Positions 9,817 through 17,784 of a stretch of 41,430 bases of DNA are shown piece by piece (positions within the stretch are counted from its first letter, which is position 1; the number at the start of each line of letters is the position of its first letter). This DNA comes from a bacterium (GTDB lineage: Bacteria > Bacteroidota > Bacteroidia > Cytophagales > Cyclobacteriaceae): assembly GCA_024743255.1 (NCBI GenBank), contig JANSWY010000039.1:1-41430 (forward strand), written 5' to 3'. The position numbers and the translations under genes were made by a program. Below the pieces are notes generated by a model. It was not told the DNA's origin and ran no database searches. It was given only the letters and a program-made list of their open reading frames with translations.

Positions 9817-11652
9817 ATGAGAGCCATTCTTACCATAACTTTAACTTTTTTGGTTAGCACAGTATTTTGCCAGGAATATGCTAGAATAGTTGATTCTGAG
9901 ACGATCTATAGTGTAATTGATGTGAATCAAGTCGAAATCATCGAAAAATATAAGATCAAGATCTTATCTGAAAAGGGGAAACATTTTAGTGTATATCGAA
10001 ATTTTAGTGATGAATTTAGGAAGATTACCAATGTTAGTATCACCATTTTTGATAGCAGTGGTAAGAAGGTTAGGAAATTGAATAAAACAGATGGGCATGA
10101 ATATGGATTTGGACCTTCCAATGAAATCACTGATGGCAAGATGCTCGTTATTGACCCGAGTTATCAGCAATATCCATTTACAATGGAAGTATCTTCCAAA
10201 GTAGAATTAAATGGGTATCTCACCCTTCCAACCTGGATGCCACAATACTACTTTCATTTAGGTGTGGAAAAAGCTAGTCTTAAAGTTGAAAGACCGGTGG
10301 ATTTCAAACTAAATTTTTTAGAAAAGGGAGTTGAAGGATCTGAAGAAATTACGGATGGCCAAAAAATCAATTTTTATTCACTGTCCGAACTCGCTTCAGC
10401 AGATGAAAGGAGTAAATATTCCGAGTTCATTGAAAATCAACCTAAAGTAATGGTTGCGCCATCTGATTTTAAGATGGATGGGCACGAAGGTAAAAATGAG
10501 AGTTGGAAAGATTTTGGGGATTGGTTTTTGTCTCTGAACAACAAAGCCTACACTCTGAAAGAGTCAACAAAATCGAGTATTCGTGCACTTGAAGGAAGAG
10601 AGAAGGAAGAGATTGTAAAAGTGCTTTATAAGCTAATGCAAGATCAAACCAGGTATGTCTCTATTCAACTTGGGATTGGAGGCTTTGAATCTATTCCAAC
10701 GGAGCAGGTTGAAAATCTTGGGTACGGTGACTGTAAGGCACTCACCACATATATGAAAAATATGTTGGATTATGCTGGGATTGAATCCAACTACATTTTA
10801 GTTAAAGCTGGAAGAGACGTTCCGGATGTGATAAGTGGTTTTCCTAGTTCTCAGTTTAATCATGTTTTTCTGGGAGTTCCATTGGAAAATGACACTATTT
10901 TGCTTGAATGCACCAATCAGGAGTTACCTACAGGTCATACAGGATCTTTTACTGATGATAGAAATGTTCTTTGGGTGAAGCAAGGAAGTAGCGAGATTAT
11001 TAGATCCAGGGTTTATAGGCCAAAGGATAATATTCAAAAAAGTGTTGCTGAAATATATTTAAATAAGGATGGAGACGCTGTTCTTCAATTGGATGTTTAC
11101 AATTCAGGAATATTTTTTGATGAACTAATGCTTTACCAAAATGCGGGGGGAAATAAAATTGAAGAATATAACCTTAGTCTATTTAACTACAAGGACTTTA
11201 CAATAGATAACTTTGATTTTAATCAGGAACAAAGAGACGAACCGGTATTCGAAAAGCGATATAACATTACGATTAATGGGCTTGGCAAGAAAATAGGCGA
11301 TCGGTTAATATTTCCTGCCAATATTTTGAGACCGGTTGAGCAATTTGTGGAATTTGATATTTTTAAAAAATATGCTTCAGTTAAGAGAGGTATAACCATC
11401 GTAGATGAAGTAAAAGTTAGAACAGATGAAAATTTTTGGGTCCAAAACTTAGACTTAGACCAGAATTTTAAAAACCCGGTAGGTTCTTTCGAAATTAGTT
11501 TCGAAAAAGATGGGAAGAATGTTGTCATAAGGAGGAAGGTTATAATATCAAAAGGGATATATCTGAATGATGAATTTGATGTGTTTCTGGATTTTCACAA
11601 AGCAGTGAAAAAAATTGAAGGTAGGAAGATAGTTCTCAATAGTAAGACATGA
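9817..11652 (+). CDS. DUF3857/transglutaminase-like exported protein with intact catalytic Cys and His
   Basis: A 611-residue paralogue of the preceding gene with signal peptide (ILTITLTFLVSTVFCQE). An N-terminal DUF3857 domain spans ~35-200. The transglutaminase core runs from ~270 to 370: catalytic Cys306 in GYGDCKAL, His349 in FNHVFLGV, and an acidic third position at E364 (LLECTNQ), where papain-like transglutaminases usually have Asp. Thus it could be an active cysteine peptidase, amidase or crosslinker; the substrate is unknown. C-terminal beta-rich domain. No terminator follows before the mobile element; the matching + strand terminator may be the one at 17785-17819. Confidence 0.88.
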   Translation: MRAILTITLTFLVSTVFCQEYARIVDSETIYSVIDVNQVEIIEKYKIKILSEKGKHFSVYRNFSDEFRKITNVSITIFDSSGKKVRKLNKTDGHEYGFGPSNEITDGKMLVIDPSYQQYPFTMEVSSKVELNGYLTLPTWMPQYYFHLGVEKASLKVERPVDFKLNFLEKGVEGSEEITDGQKINFYSLSELASADERSKYSEFIENQPKVMVAPSDFKMDGHEGKNESWKDFGDWFLSLNNKAYTLKESTKSSIRALEGREKEEIVKVLYKLMQDQTRYVSIQLGIGGFESIPTEQVENLGYGDCKALTTYMKNMLDYAGIESNYILVKAGRDVPDVISGFPSSQFNHVFLGVPLENDTILLECTNQELPTGHTGSFTDDRNVLWVKQGSSEIIRSRVYRPKDNIQKSVAEIYLNKDGDAVLQLDVYNSGIFFDELMLYQNAGGNKIEEYNLSLFNYKDFTIDNFDFNQEQRDEPVFEKRYNITINGLGKKIGDRLIFPANILRPVEQFVEFDIFKKYASVKRGITIVDEVKVRTDENFWVQNLDLDQNFKNPVGSFEISFEKDGKNVVIRRKVIISKGIYLNDEFDVFLDFHKAVKKIEGRKIVLNSKT

Positions 11653-11698
11653 TTGGTTATTTCAAATTTACTTTTATAATAGTAATTTGGCTTGCATT

Positions 11699-12637
11699 CT
11701 AAATTGATCTCCCTTTGTCCTGTGTTGATTTTTTTGGCATCATTTCACGTCGAAACCGTTCAACTAAATCGTACTTCTTTAACAGATCTGGGCGGCTCTC
11801 ATTATTAGTAATAGCTTTGAAAATATCATGTCTTGCCTGAGCGGCTAGTGTTTTAAATCTGTTTAAGTTTTCATTCTCTTTTCTCAAGTCACCCAAACTC
11901 ACTTTTAGTTTGAGAATATTATTGTTGAGCATTTTGTTCTCTAACATAAGTGATTCAATATTTTGTATGGTTTTGTCGATATTTACTAATCCCAGTTTAT
12001 TCTTTTCAAGCTTGGTGGAAGCAGCATTTTTAAGCTCTTTACGTATTTCTCCAAGTTTTTTGAAGTGCTCCTTCAACTGCTCTAGTTCTGTTTGCAACTT
12101 GGTAGATTTATATTGCAATGAGTTTAGATGAACCTTGTCTGAGCTTACACCGCGCTCCATTCCAAGACTCTCAGCAACTATAGTCTGAACTTTAGCCATA
12201 TCGTTTTTATTCAACTTAATTGACTTACCAGTATTGATATCCGTCCAATCAAATAGAATATGCCCGTGCAGATTAGGTTTCCACTCTTTAGTTTCTGCAT
12301 TGTAGTGCCCCTCATCCCTATGTAAGTGTATTTGGAAGGCCTTTATTCCAAATTTTGACTCGAGTTCATCTGACATGCTTTTACAATCCTGCATCGTAGT
12401 GCCAGGTTTTATCAGAAAGACACCTTCTCTAATAGGAGTAGATTTACTTTGCATTTTTTGACCAACAGACTCAAAGTATCTTGATTTAATTAATGTCAAC
12501 CTATTCTCTATTGAATCAATTTTCCAGGATACATTTAGATGGCTAAGATCTTTCCTGACGTAATCAAACTCCTTTAGCCGTTCATTATGTATTTCGGAGT
12601 TGTTTTTTACTGGTTGGATATTAATACTGGATTTCAT
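11699..12637 (-). CDS. MobV/Pre-like mobilization relaxase
   Basis: 312 residues. The region ~100-150 holds the metal and catalytic His pattern of Mob/Pre-type relaxases: QIHLHRDEGHY, then NLHGHILFDW, followed by KNDMAKVQTIVAESLGMERG as in MobV enzymes. These nick the transfer origin and lead the strand during mobilization. Residues ~180-270 form a long coiled coil, also usual in the group. It starts 2 bases after the preceding gene (RHH-like protein) and is the last gene of the element. No transfer-origin inverted repeat was identified with confidence. The relaxase tyrosine is not obvious to me; members of this group can use other residues. Confidence 0.75.
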   Translation of the reverse strand: MKSSINIQPVKNNSEIHNERLKEFDYVRKDLSHLNVSWKIDSIENRLTLIKSRYFESVGQKMQSKSTPIREGVFLIKPGTTMQDCKSMSDELESKFGIKAFQIHLHRDEGHYNAETKEWKPNLHGHILFDWTDINTGKSIKLNKNDMAKVQTIVAESLGMERGVSSDKVHLNSLQYKSTKLQTELEQLKEHFKKLGEIRKELKNAASTKLEKNKLGLVNIDKTIQNIESLMLENKMLNNNILKLKVSLGDLRKENENLNRFKTLAAQARHDIFKAITNNESRPDLLKKYDLVERFRREMMPKKSTQDKGRSI

Positions 12638-12639
12638 CT

Positions 12640-13023
12640 TTAAGAATTAAAACCAAGGTCATCAAAATCTTTATTGGAGCCTGTACTCTTTTTCCTTCTC
12701 CCCGTTCTTCTCTTTTCAGATCGTTTTACATGGTCAGGCCTTTCTGGTATATCTATTCCTAGATTCTGGAAAAATTGATCCAAGGCCTCTTGAAGCAATT
12801 GACCCTGAGTATAATAGGGGTGGCCATTTAACTTTTGGTAGTGGACATAGTCTCTCATTTTATCTATGTAGCTGCCAAGCATTGTAAGGCTGTGTGTTTT
12901 TGGTAGTTCCTCGTAAGCTCTATCGGCATTCTGATTCATGACAGTAGCTAGTTCTTTATCCTGCTTAAAAAGCTCCTCTCCCGTATACCGGGCTTTTGGG
13001 TTTTTGAAATTTTCTTTACTCAT
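12640..13023 (-). CDS. Small basic protein next to ParA, possible ribbon-helix-helix DNA-binding or mobilization accessory protein
   Basis: 127 residues. The middle part (THSLTMLGSYIDKMRDYVHY, then YYTQGQLLQEALDQFF) reads as a strand followed by two helices, the layout of ribbon-helix-helix proteins. The tail is strongly basic (RSEKRRTGRRKKS). It overlaps the end of parA by 4 bases (ATGA) and is 2 bases before the relaxase. By position it could be the ParB-like partner of ParA, a relaxosome accessory protein, or both. Compare the DUF3408-type genes that follow parA-like genes in Bacteroides conjugative transposons; I could not confirm that family. Confidence 0.55.
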   Translation of the reverse strand: MSKENFKNPKARYTGEELFKQDKELATVMNQNADRAYEELPKTHSLTMLGSYIDKMRDYVHYQKLNGHPYYTQGQLLQEALDQFFQNLGIDIPERPDHVKRSEKRRTGRRKKSTGSNKDFDDLGFNS

Positions 13024-13829
13024 GCTATACTCATTTTTAACCTACCAATCAACTCGTCTGTAACTGCCAGAAATTCCTCATAACCGGTGAACTTTGAAGG
13101 GTATTTGTTTTCTGCCAGTTGTTTAGCGTATTCAATAATTTCGATTCCCAGATGTGAATTCTCTCTAAGTTTACTGTTGATTCGAATTGGTGTTTTAAAC
13201 AATAATGATGGATACTGTTCCAGGCAAAGCTCATATACACCTTTGTCGATGTTGTTTCTCTTATCATAAATTGTAATCAGTATGCCCAATGGTTCTAATT
13301 CGGGATTAATCTTTTGAAATTTTTGAATCAATCTCAATACTGCATTTACCCCATTGATACTAAATGAATGTGGAATGGTAGGTATTATTACGTAATCGGA
13401 TGCCGCGAAAGCATTTTGGACAATCAGTTCTTCATTAGGAGGACAATCCATCAATATGAAATCGCACTTGTCTTTGATCTGGGTGAGAAACTTTTTTAGC
13501 ACGAATCGGGGATTTTCATATTCATAGGCCTCATGTTGTTTTATTCTCTCTGAAAAGTTGATGGGTTGAAGCTTAGGGCTTCCAGGAATGACTACCAGGT
13601 TTGGATTTACTTTCACACCTTTTGCAAATCCCAATTCGAAAATACATTTGAATAAGTCTGTTTGTCCGGATAGACTTATAGGCAATGAAAGAGTTAGATC
13701 GTTTTGATCGTCTAAATCCAGTAAGAGAACTTTAAATCCTTGGCTTGCCAGTATACTGCCTATTGAGGTTGTTGTAGTTGTTTTACCGACTCCTCCTTTT
13801 TGGTTAGCTATTGATATAATTTTTGCCAT
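13020..13829 (-). CDS. parA: ParA-family partition ATPase
   Basis: 269 residues with the deviant Walker A box NQKGGVGKTTTT (Lys11 and Lys16), the LLLDLDDQND switch segment at ~36-45, and the Walker B-like FILMDCPPNEE near 125. It lacks an N-terminal HTH, so this is the short (type Ib/MinD-like) ParA kind, which usually works with a small RHH partner; the next gene is a fitting candidate. ParA proteins segregate plasmids and are also common on integrative elements of Bacteroidota. The repeats at 13863-13897, just upstream, are the likely operator or centromere. Confidence 0.93.
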   Translation of the reverse strand: MAKIISIANQKGGVGKTTTTTSIGSILASQGFKVLLLDLDDQNDLTLSLPISLSGQTDLFKCIFELGFAKGVKVNPNLVVIPGSPKLQPINFSERIKQHEAYEYENPRFVLKKFLTQIKDKCDFILMDCPPNEELIVQNAFAASDYVIIPTIPHSFSINGVNAVLRLIQKFQKINPELEPLGILITIYDKRNNIDKGVYELCLEQYPSLLFKTPIRINSKLRENSHLGIEIIEYAKQLAENKYPSKFTGYEEFLAVTDELIGRLKMSIA

Positions 13830-13862
13830 GTATTAATGTCTTTTAATATTTGATAATGTACC

Positions 13863-13897
13863 ATTAGTCATATTAGTCCACATTAGTGGACATTATT
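13863..13897. promoter_or_regulatory. Iteron-like repeats and palindrome upstream of parA
   Basis: ATTAGT occurs at 13863-13868, 13872-13877 and 13882-13887, with ATTATT at 13892-13897: four units at 9-10 base spacing. GTCCAC-ATTA-GTGGAC (13876-13891) is a perfect palindrome within the array. It lies 34 bases before the parA start and overlaps the last codons of the upstream gene, as expected for an autoregulatory operator or centromere (inference). Confidence 0.55.
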
Positions 13898-14493
13898 GAT
13901 CCAGTCAGATGATCGAAGAAAGTAAGATCCTGTTCGTTAAATCCGTTAAAATATTTTTGAGAATACTTTATGTAGAAGTTCCTCACTTCTCCTAATGCTC
14001 TTATGTTACTTTCGATAAGCCTGATGCAGTGGTTTTTTAAATCTATTGTTGTGTAAAACCTGTGTCGACTTAGATCTAAGGGATCCGCTTTCTTTGATTT
14101 TGTACTGATGTAGAGTAGCTCATAAGGATCCTTTCTATCTCTTTTTAATGAATAGAAATTTGAGAAAAAGTCATTTAAGTAATCTCTGTAGAAGTCGGGG
14201 TTCCATTCAACATAAGTTTGATACAACGTAAAGGCATGAGTATAATCTCCTTTACTTCGAACTGAAAACTCAATGCATTCCACTTCATCTACTCTGGCAT
14301 TTTGGTTGTCTAGGTATCCATCCCTATATAAACGGAGAACCCAATTTTGAACAAGTGCTTGTTTATTTGCAACTTCTTGAAAGCCCTGTCTTTTACTGTA
14401 ACCTGGAATTGTCTTACCATTTCTAAAATAAATAACTGATTTGAAGGTGCTGTTTTGGGAGTCCCATGGAGCACTTTTGTAGTGTTTGTTCAT
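13873..14493 (-). CDS. Uncharacterised element-encoded protein
   Basis: I do not recognise this gene. I take the start at the ATG at 14493 (206 residues, MNKHYKSAPWDS); a GTG at 14541 would add 16 residues but overlaps a palindrome that looks regulatory. The protein is soluble, rich in Tyr, Phe and Arg, with YIFRNGKT-like N-terminal strands (VIYFRNGKTIPGYSKRQGF) and a helical C-terminal half (LKNHCIRLIESNIRALGEVRNFYIKY). There are no membrane segments and no clear HTH. Its place between the excisionase-like gene and parA, with repeats on both sides, makes a replication-initiation or regulatory role possible, but nothing in the sequence proves it. Confidence 0.6.
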   Translation of the reverse strand: MNKHYKSAPWDSQNSTFKSVIYFRNGKTIPGYSKRQGFQEVANKQALVQNWVLRLYRDGYLDNQNARVDEVECIEFSVRSKGDYTHAFTLYQTYVEWNPDFYRDYLNDFFSNFYSLKRDRKDPYELLYISTKSKKADPLDLSRHRFYTTIDLKNHCIRLIESNIRALGEVRNFYIKYSQKYFNGFNEQDLTFFDHLTGSIMSTNVD

Positions 14494-14573
14494 AACGTTT
14501 AACGTTTTTTGAAACACTGAAACTTTTGCAACGCATTTCACTTGAAATGCTCCAACGGCAAATGGAAAACGTT
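14494..14573. promoter_or_regulatory. AACGTT repeats and an inverted repeat before the unknown element gene
   Basis: AACGTT occurs at 14494-14499, 14501-14506 and 14568-14573. GCATTTC-ACTT-GAAATGC (14533-14550) is a perfect 7-bp inverted repeat. The first two AACGTT copies touch the ATG at 14493, typical of a repressor operator. The rest of 14574-14789 holds no gene that I can support, only a 24-codon frame (14659-14733) without other evidence. Confidence 0.45.
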
Positions 14574-14789
14574 ATTGACGACCCAGTAACTTAAAAAATG
14601 GCATAGCAGAGCCAGGGCAATAAATAGTCATTACCTATAATAATACCTTAAAAAGTTAATGGATATCCTATTTGCTGTTTTGAATGACCCAGTTGGGCCT
14701 AGATTAGTTTCAGTTAGTACAATTTTGAATTAAGAAATAATCCTAGTACTTTACACATGTGAGCGTCAAATCACACGAAAAAGAACTAG

Positions 14790-14811
14790 ACCCGGATTTT
14801 CCGGGTTTTTT
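14790..14811 (+). terminator. Strong + strand terminator without a visible + strand gene
   Basis: ACCCGGA (14790-14796), loop TTT, TCCGGGT (14800-14806), then a T run to 14811 and TATTTT. The T tract is on the + strand side only, so it should end a rightward transcript from 14.5-14.79 kb, where no protein gene is evident. It also touches the 3' end of the leftward HTH gene. Confidence 0.65.
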
Positions 14812-15103
14812 ATTTTCTACTAGGTTGAAGTAAATGCCTATTATGACTTATGGCTTTTTTCAACTCAGATTTATAGAACTTCACTTTGGAAGAACCAGGT
14901 AATTGTTCAAATGGAACTAGTCCTTCTTTCTTATATCTAATTATTGTTGGTTCTGAAACACCTAGCCATTCTGCAGCTTCTCTCTGATTCATAGGCTTCT
15001 CATCTGCTAACCCTTGTTGAATAAACTCCTGATCATTTATACAGTCATAAATTATGCCTTTGAGTTCTTCAACCGTGACGTTTATGATAATACTCTGTTG
15101 CAT
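14810..15103 (-). CDS. Excisionase-like helix-turn-helix DNA-binding protein
   Basis: 97 residues from the ATG at 15103 (MQQSIIINVTVEELKGII). An upstream ATG at 15205 would add 34 residues with poor character, so the shorter form is preferred. The second half, MNQREAAEWLGVSEPTIIRY then KVKFYKSELKKAI, is the winged MerR/excisionase-type HTH (HTH_17) found next to integrases in Bacteroidota elements. Such proteins direct excision and can act as regulators. It sits two genes from the integrase. Confidence 0.8.
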   Translation of the reverse strand: MQQSIIINVTVEELKGIIYDCINDQEFIQQGLADEKPMNQREAAEWLGVSEPTIIRYKKEGLVPFEQLPGSSKVKFYKSELKKAISHNRHLLQPSRK

Positions 15104-15235
15104 ATCAACTATTATTGATTTATGTCGACTAAAGTGTGAATGATGGTGTGCAAAACAAATAGGTAAATTAGTTGTCCAAGTTATATTGCTGATTATCAAT
15201 TGCATATGTGGAAAATTTGGACTGAATTTTTTTTA

Positions 15236-16372
15236 TTAGTCCAGAACACCAGCTGAAATTCTTTTAAAATCGTAGAACTTATCGTCGTAAAATATTCCTC
15301 TTTGAGGTTCATTAATGCTGTTGTAAAAAGATGAGCGGCTAGCTCCTTTCATGGGAAAATAAATAAGTCTTTGGATTAGATCAAACACATCCGACTTACA
15401 CTTAGAGTTTAAAATTCTTGCAGAGAAGAGGTAACCAAATATCTGAAATAATTCAGTCGCCTTTTTTCTGGTTGGGACGATGCACAAACCTTTTTTAAAT
15501 TCAGTCTCAAAGCCAGTATCAATGGCATTAAAACTATAAGCAAACCAGTTGATATCGGACTCATCCAAATCAATTATTGCATGACGTTGCAACCAGGCTA
15601 TCGTATTGATAAAGCTTTTCTTATTCTTAATTCTGATGCCATTTTTTAATTCCTTGACTTCAATTTCATGGTTTACATCTTTATCCCAAGCATTGATTTC
15701 TACAACAAGAACATCAAAAACGGATTGATATTTTTCAAGAGGATAGGTGCTTATTCTTTGATGTGGAATTGAACCTTTCTTTCCGTATTTATAAACCAAT
15801 ACTTCTTCAGTGTCATATCTATCAAGGTCCAATCTTATAGACCATAGCAGGTCAAGAGGGTTTTCAGATTTTTTGATAACCTCTTTAACTTTTTTTATCC
15901 ATTCGGTTGGTGTGTATTTATCTAATGAAGGGTAATCAGGGTTTGGTAAGTCCCTTTCAATAATTAGCTGATTCATTCTTACTCCGAGTAAAGTGAAAAT
16001 ATATTTTAGGTTTTGAGAATGGTCAAAATCATAATCAAACTTGAGTATTTCATATTGGTTAGCTTTGTAAGACAAGATAATGTCCTGTTTTAATTGCTTT
16101 ATGGCAATTCTTAAGTCTTTGAGCTCATCTTCCGGCTTTCTATAACTGTCTTTAAAATGTGTTTTGTAACATCTACTTGACATTATTCTGCAAATTTGAT
16201 AATCCACAATTTCGAGATACTCTTTGATCATATCTGATTTAGGATTATCCAATACAAGTGATTTCTTTAGTTCAATTAGATCTCGGTATTCCATTACCGT
16301 TAAGTTTCCCTGAAATTCAAGTTTATTAACCCAATAGGAAGATCCATTGTAGTAAATCTTATTTAATTCCAT
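15236..16372 (-). CDS. Uncharacterised protein between integrase and HTH gene
   Basis: I do not recognise the family. I chose the ATG at 16372 (378 residues, MELNKIYYNGSSYW), which leaves 22 bases after the integrase stop. The frame is open to an earlier ATG at 16438, but that start would overlap the integrase by 44 bases. The protein is soluble and charged, with a predicted helical middle (MSSRCYKTHF, ELKDLRIAIKQLKQDII) and a mixed C-terminal part (IPHQRISTYPLEKYQSVFDV, FQIFGYLFSARIL). By position it resembles the RteC-like regulators of Bacteroides elements, but I could not see the RteC signature and do not assign it. It is very likely cotranscribed with the integrase. Confidence 0.6.
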   Translation of the reverse strand: MELNKIYYNGSSYWVNKLEFQGNLTVMEYRDLIELKKSLVLDNPKSDMIKEYLEIVDYQICRIMSSRCYKTHFKDSYRKPEDELKDLRIAIKQLKQDIILSYKANQYEILKFDYDFDHSQNLKYIFTLLGVRMNQLIIERDLPNPDYPSLDKYTPTEWIKKVKEVIKKSENPLDLLWSIRLDLDRYDTEEVLVYKYGKKGSIPHQRISTYPLEKYQSVFDVLVVEINAWDKDVNHEIEVKELKNGIRIKNKKSFINTIAWLQRHAIIDLDESDINWFAYSFNAIDTGFETEFKKGLCIVPTRKKATELFQIFGYLFSARILNSKCKSDVFDLIQRLIYFPMKGASRSSFYNSINEPQRGIFYDDKFYDFKRISAGVLD

Positions 16373-16394
16373 CCATTCATGGAAAACAAAGAGC

Positions 16395-17627
16395 TTAAAT
16401 ATTGTCCCAGGTGGATTCCATTTCTTTAGTAGTAACATCTTCTGCGATTTTGATATATTTTTTAAAGTGCTGCTCTTTTTTGTGTCCTGTTATGTTTCTG
16501 ACTACCATTTCTTTCATTCCTAGAATAAGGGAATTTGTAGCGAAGGTCTTTCGGGCTGTATGGCTGGTAATTGCTTGCCATTTAGGTATTTTACTTGATA
16601 TTCTTTTACCACCAATAGATTTTGAAACTATGATTTCAGAATTGATACCAGCCAATTGGCAGCATTCTTTTAAATAGCTGTTATACTTTTGATTAGAGAT
16701 GTTTGGTAGGGGTTGATGAGGTGTATCGCTGTAGCTATCTAGAATTTCTGTGGCATATTTGTTTAGTGGAATTTTATGATCTACAACGGATGTCTTCTTT
16801 ACGTTCAATATCAAGAAACCATCTTTGATATTGGCTTGCTCCAAAGTAATCAGATCTGAGAACCTTAGGCCAGTGAAGCAACCAAAGCAAAAAATATCTC
16901 GGACGTGCTTCAGCCTTTTACTGTCAAACTCAAAATTGTAAAGAATCATTAGTTCATCCAGAGTAAGATAAATTACCTCATTCTCAACTTCTGGTGCTCG
17001 AAACTTTTTGTAGTCCAATTTGTGATTGAAGTTTCGGGCAGTTGCCCAATTCAAAAAGGATTTTAGGTTTGCAATTATTTTGGAGAAGTAATTATCAGAT
17101 GTTTGTTCAACGCTAAAAGCAAAGTCACGAAGGTTCTCAAAGAACTCCTGATCGATTGATTTGAATTCAATTTTTCGATTACTGTAATCTTCAAACCTGC
17201 TAAGAAAATTGAAACTAGTTCTGTATGCCTTAAGCGTATTGAATGATTTAGTACTTCTATTGATATTAAGGAATTGATCAAATACGGAGAAAAATGCTTT
17301 TTGATCTATGGATAATAATGATGGGTCTTCTAGTCTGTCCAGTACATATTGTTTGTCTGGCGCAATTTCATCTCGTAGGGCAGTCTTGTTAATTTTACTA
17401 ACCAACAGTTGGATGCTCTCCAATTTTCCATTGATCCTATTTGCATCTTTTCCCCCTTTGCTTTTCCTTACACGTTCTTGTTTCTCATTCCAATCTTTCA
17501 GATTGATGAACGAGTTTTTGATTAACTTTCTAATTCGGTTGTTATTGAAAGTGAGAGTCATGTAAATAGGAAATTCACCTTCAGAATTTCTTTTTTGCTT
17601 ATTTGGCCAGAAAGATAAATTGATCAT
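16395..17627 (-). CDS. int: Tyrosine recombinase (integrase) of the Bacteroidota conjugative-transposon type
   Basis: 410 residues from the ATG at 17627 (MINLSFWPNK); a TTG at 17648 would add 7. Domains in order: an arm-binding domain (~1-80; FPIYMTLTFNNNRIRKLI), a core-binding SAM-like domain (~110-205; FNTLKAYRTSFNFLSRFEDY), and a catalytic domain (~220-410). The active-site set is complete: Arg255 in GLRFSDL, Lys277/278 in VKKTS, His356 and Arg359 in HTARKTF, His382 in ITGHK, and nucleophile Tyr391 in KKYIKI. It catalyses integration and excision of this element. An inverted repeat lies 42-62 bases upstream. Confidence 0.95.
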   Translation of the reverse strand: MINLSFWPNKQKRNSEGEFPIYMTLTFNNNRIRKLIKNSFINLKDWNEKQERVRKSKGGKDANRINGKLESIQLLVSKINKTALRDEIAPDKQYVLDRLEDPSLLSIDQKAFFSVFDQFLNINRSTKSFNTLKAYRTSFNFLSRFEDYSNRKIEFKSIDQEFFENLRDFAFSVEQTSDNYFSKIIANLKSFLNWATARNFNHKLDYKKFRAPEVENEVIYLTLDELMILYNFEFDSKRLKHVRDIFCFGCFTGLRFSDLITLEQANIKDGFLILNVKKTSVVDHKIPLNKYATEILDSYSDTPHQPLPNISNQKYNSYLKECCQLAGINSEIIVSKSIGGKRISSKIPKWQAITSHTARKTFATNSLILGMKEMVVRNITGHKKEQHFKKYIKIAEDVTTKEMESTWDNI

Positions 17628-17668
17628 AATTCCAATATTTGGTGGCAAATGGAGAGGCAGGTTTTAGA

Positions 17669-17689
17669 CTTAAGTGAATTTAACTTAAG
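17669..17689. promoter_or_regulatory. Inverted repeat upstream of the integrase
   Basis: CTTAAGT (17669-17675), spacer GAATTTA, ACTTAAG (17683-17689): a perfect 7-bp inverted repeat whose halves each contain the palindrome CTTAAG. It sits just before the integrase start at the element end, so it is an operator or a recombinase/excisionase site (inference). Confidence 0.5.
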
Positions 17690-17784
17690 CAAAAAATCAC
17701 GAAAAAGCTTCTCATTGCTGTTTTAAGCCAATATAGCAGGAATCAAACTGAATAAAAAAATAGTAGGGTTCGGCCCTGGGTACT

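Larger units (their letters stand above)
11678..17765. mobile_element. Integrated mobilizable element (~6 kb): integrase, HTH excisionase-like, ParA, MobV-like relaxase
   Basis: All seven genes are on the - strand and of mobile-element type, between a chromosomal DUF3857 operon and an unrelated chromosomal block. Gene order from the right end is tyrosine integrase, unknown, HTH, unknown, ParA, small basic protein and relaxase. No conjugation machinery is present, so it would need a helper. The ends are not certain: the limits given are the two copies of AATAGTA (11678-11684 and 17759-17765), too short to prove an attachment site. The gene content is firm, the exact edges are not. Confidence 0.7.

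Noticed and set aside
14659-14733. A 24-codon + strand frame ending before the orphan terminator
   Set aside because: Too short, with no start signal or recognisable sequence. The terminator alone does not show that it is translated.
15104-15205. Longer N-terminus of the excisionase-like protein from the ATG at 15205
   Set aside because: The added 34 residues are unlike the family, and the ATG at 15103 gives the usual length and start.
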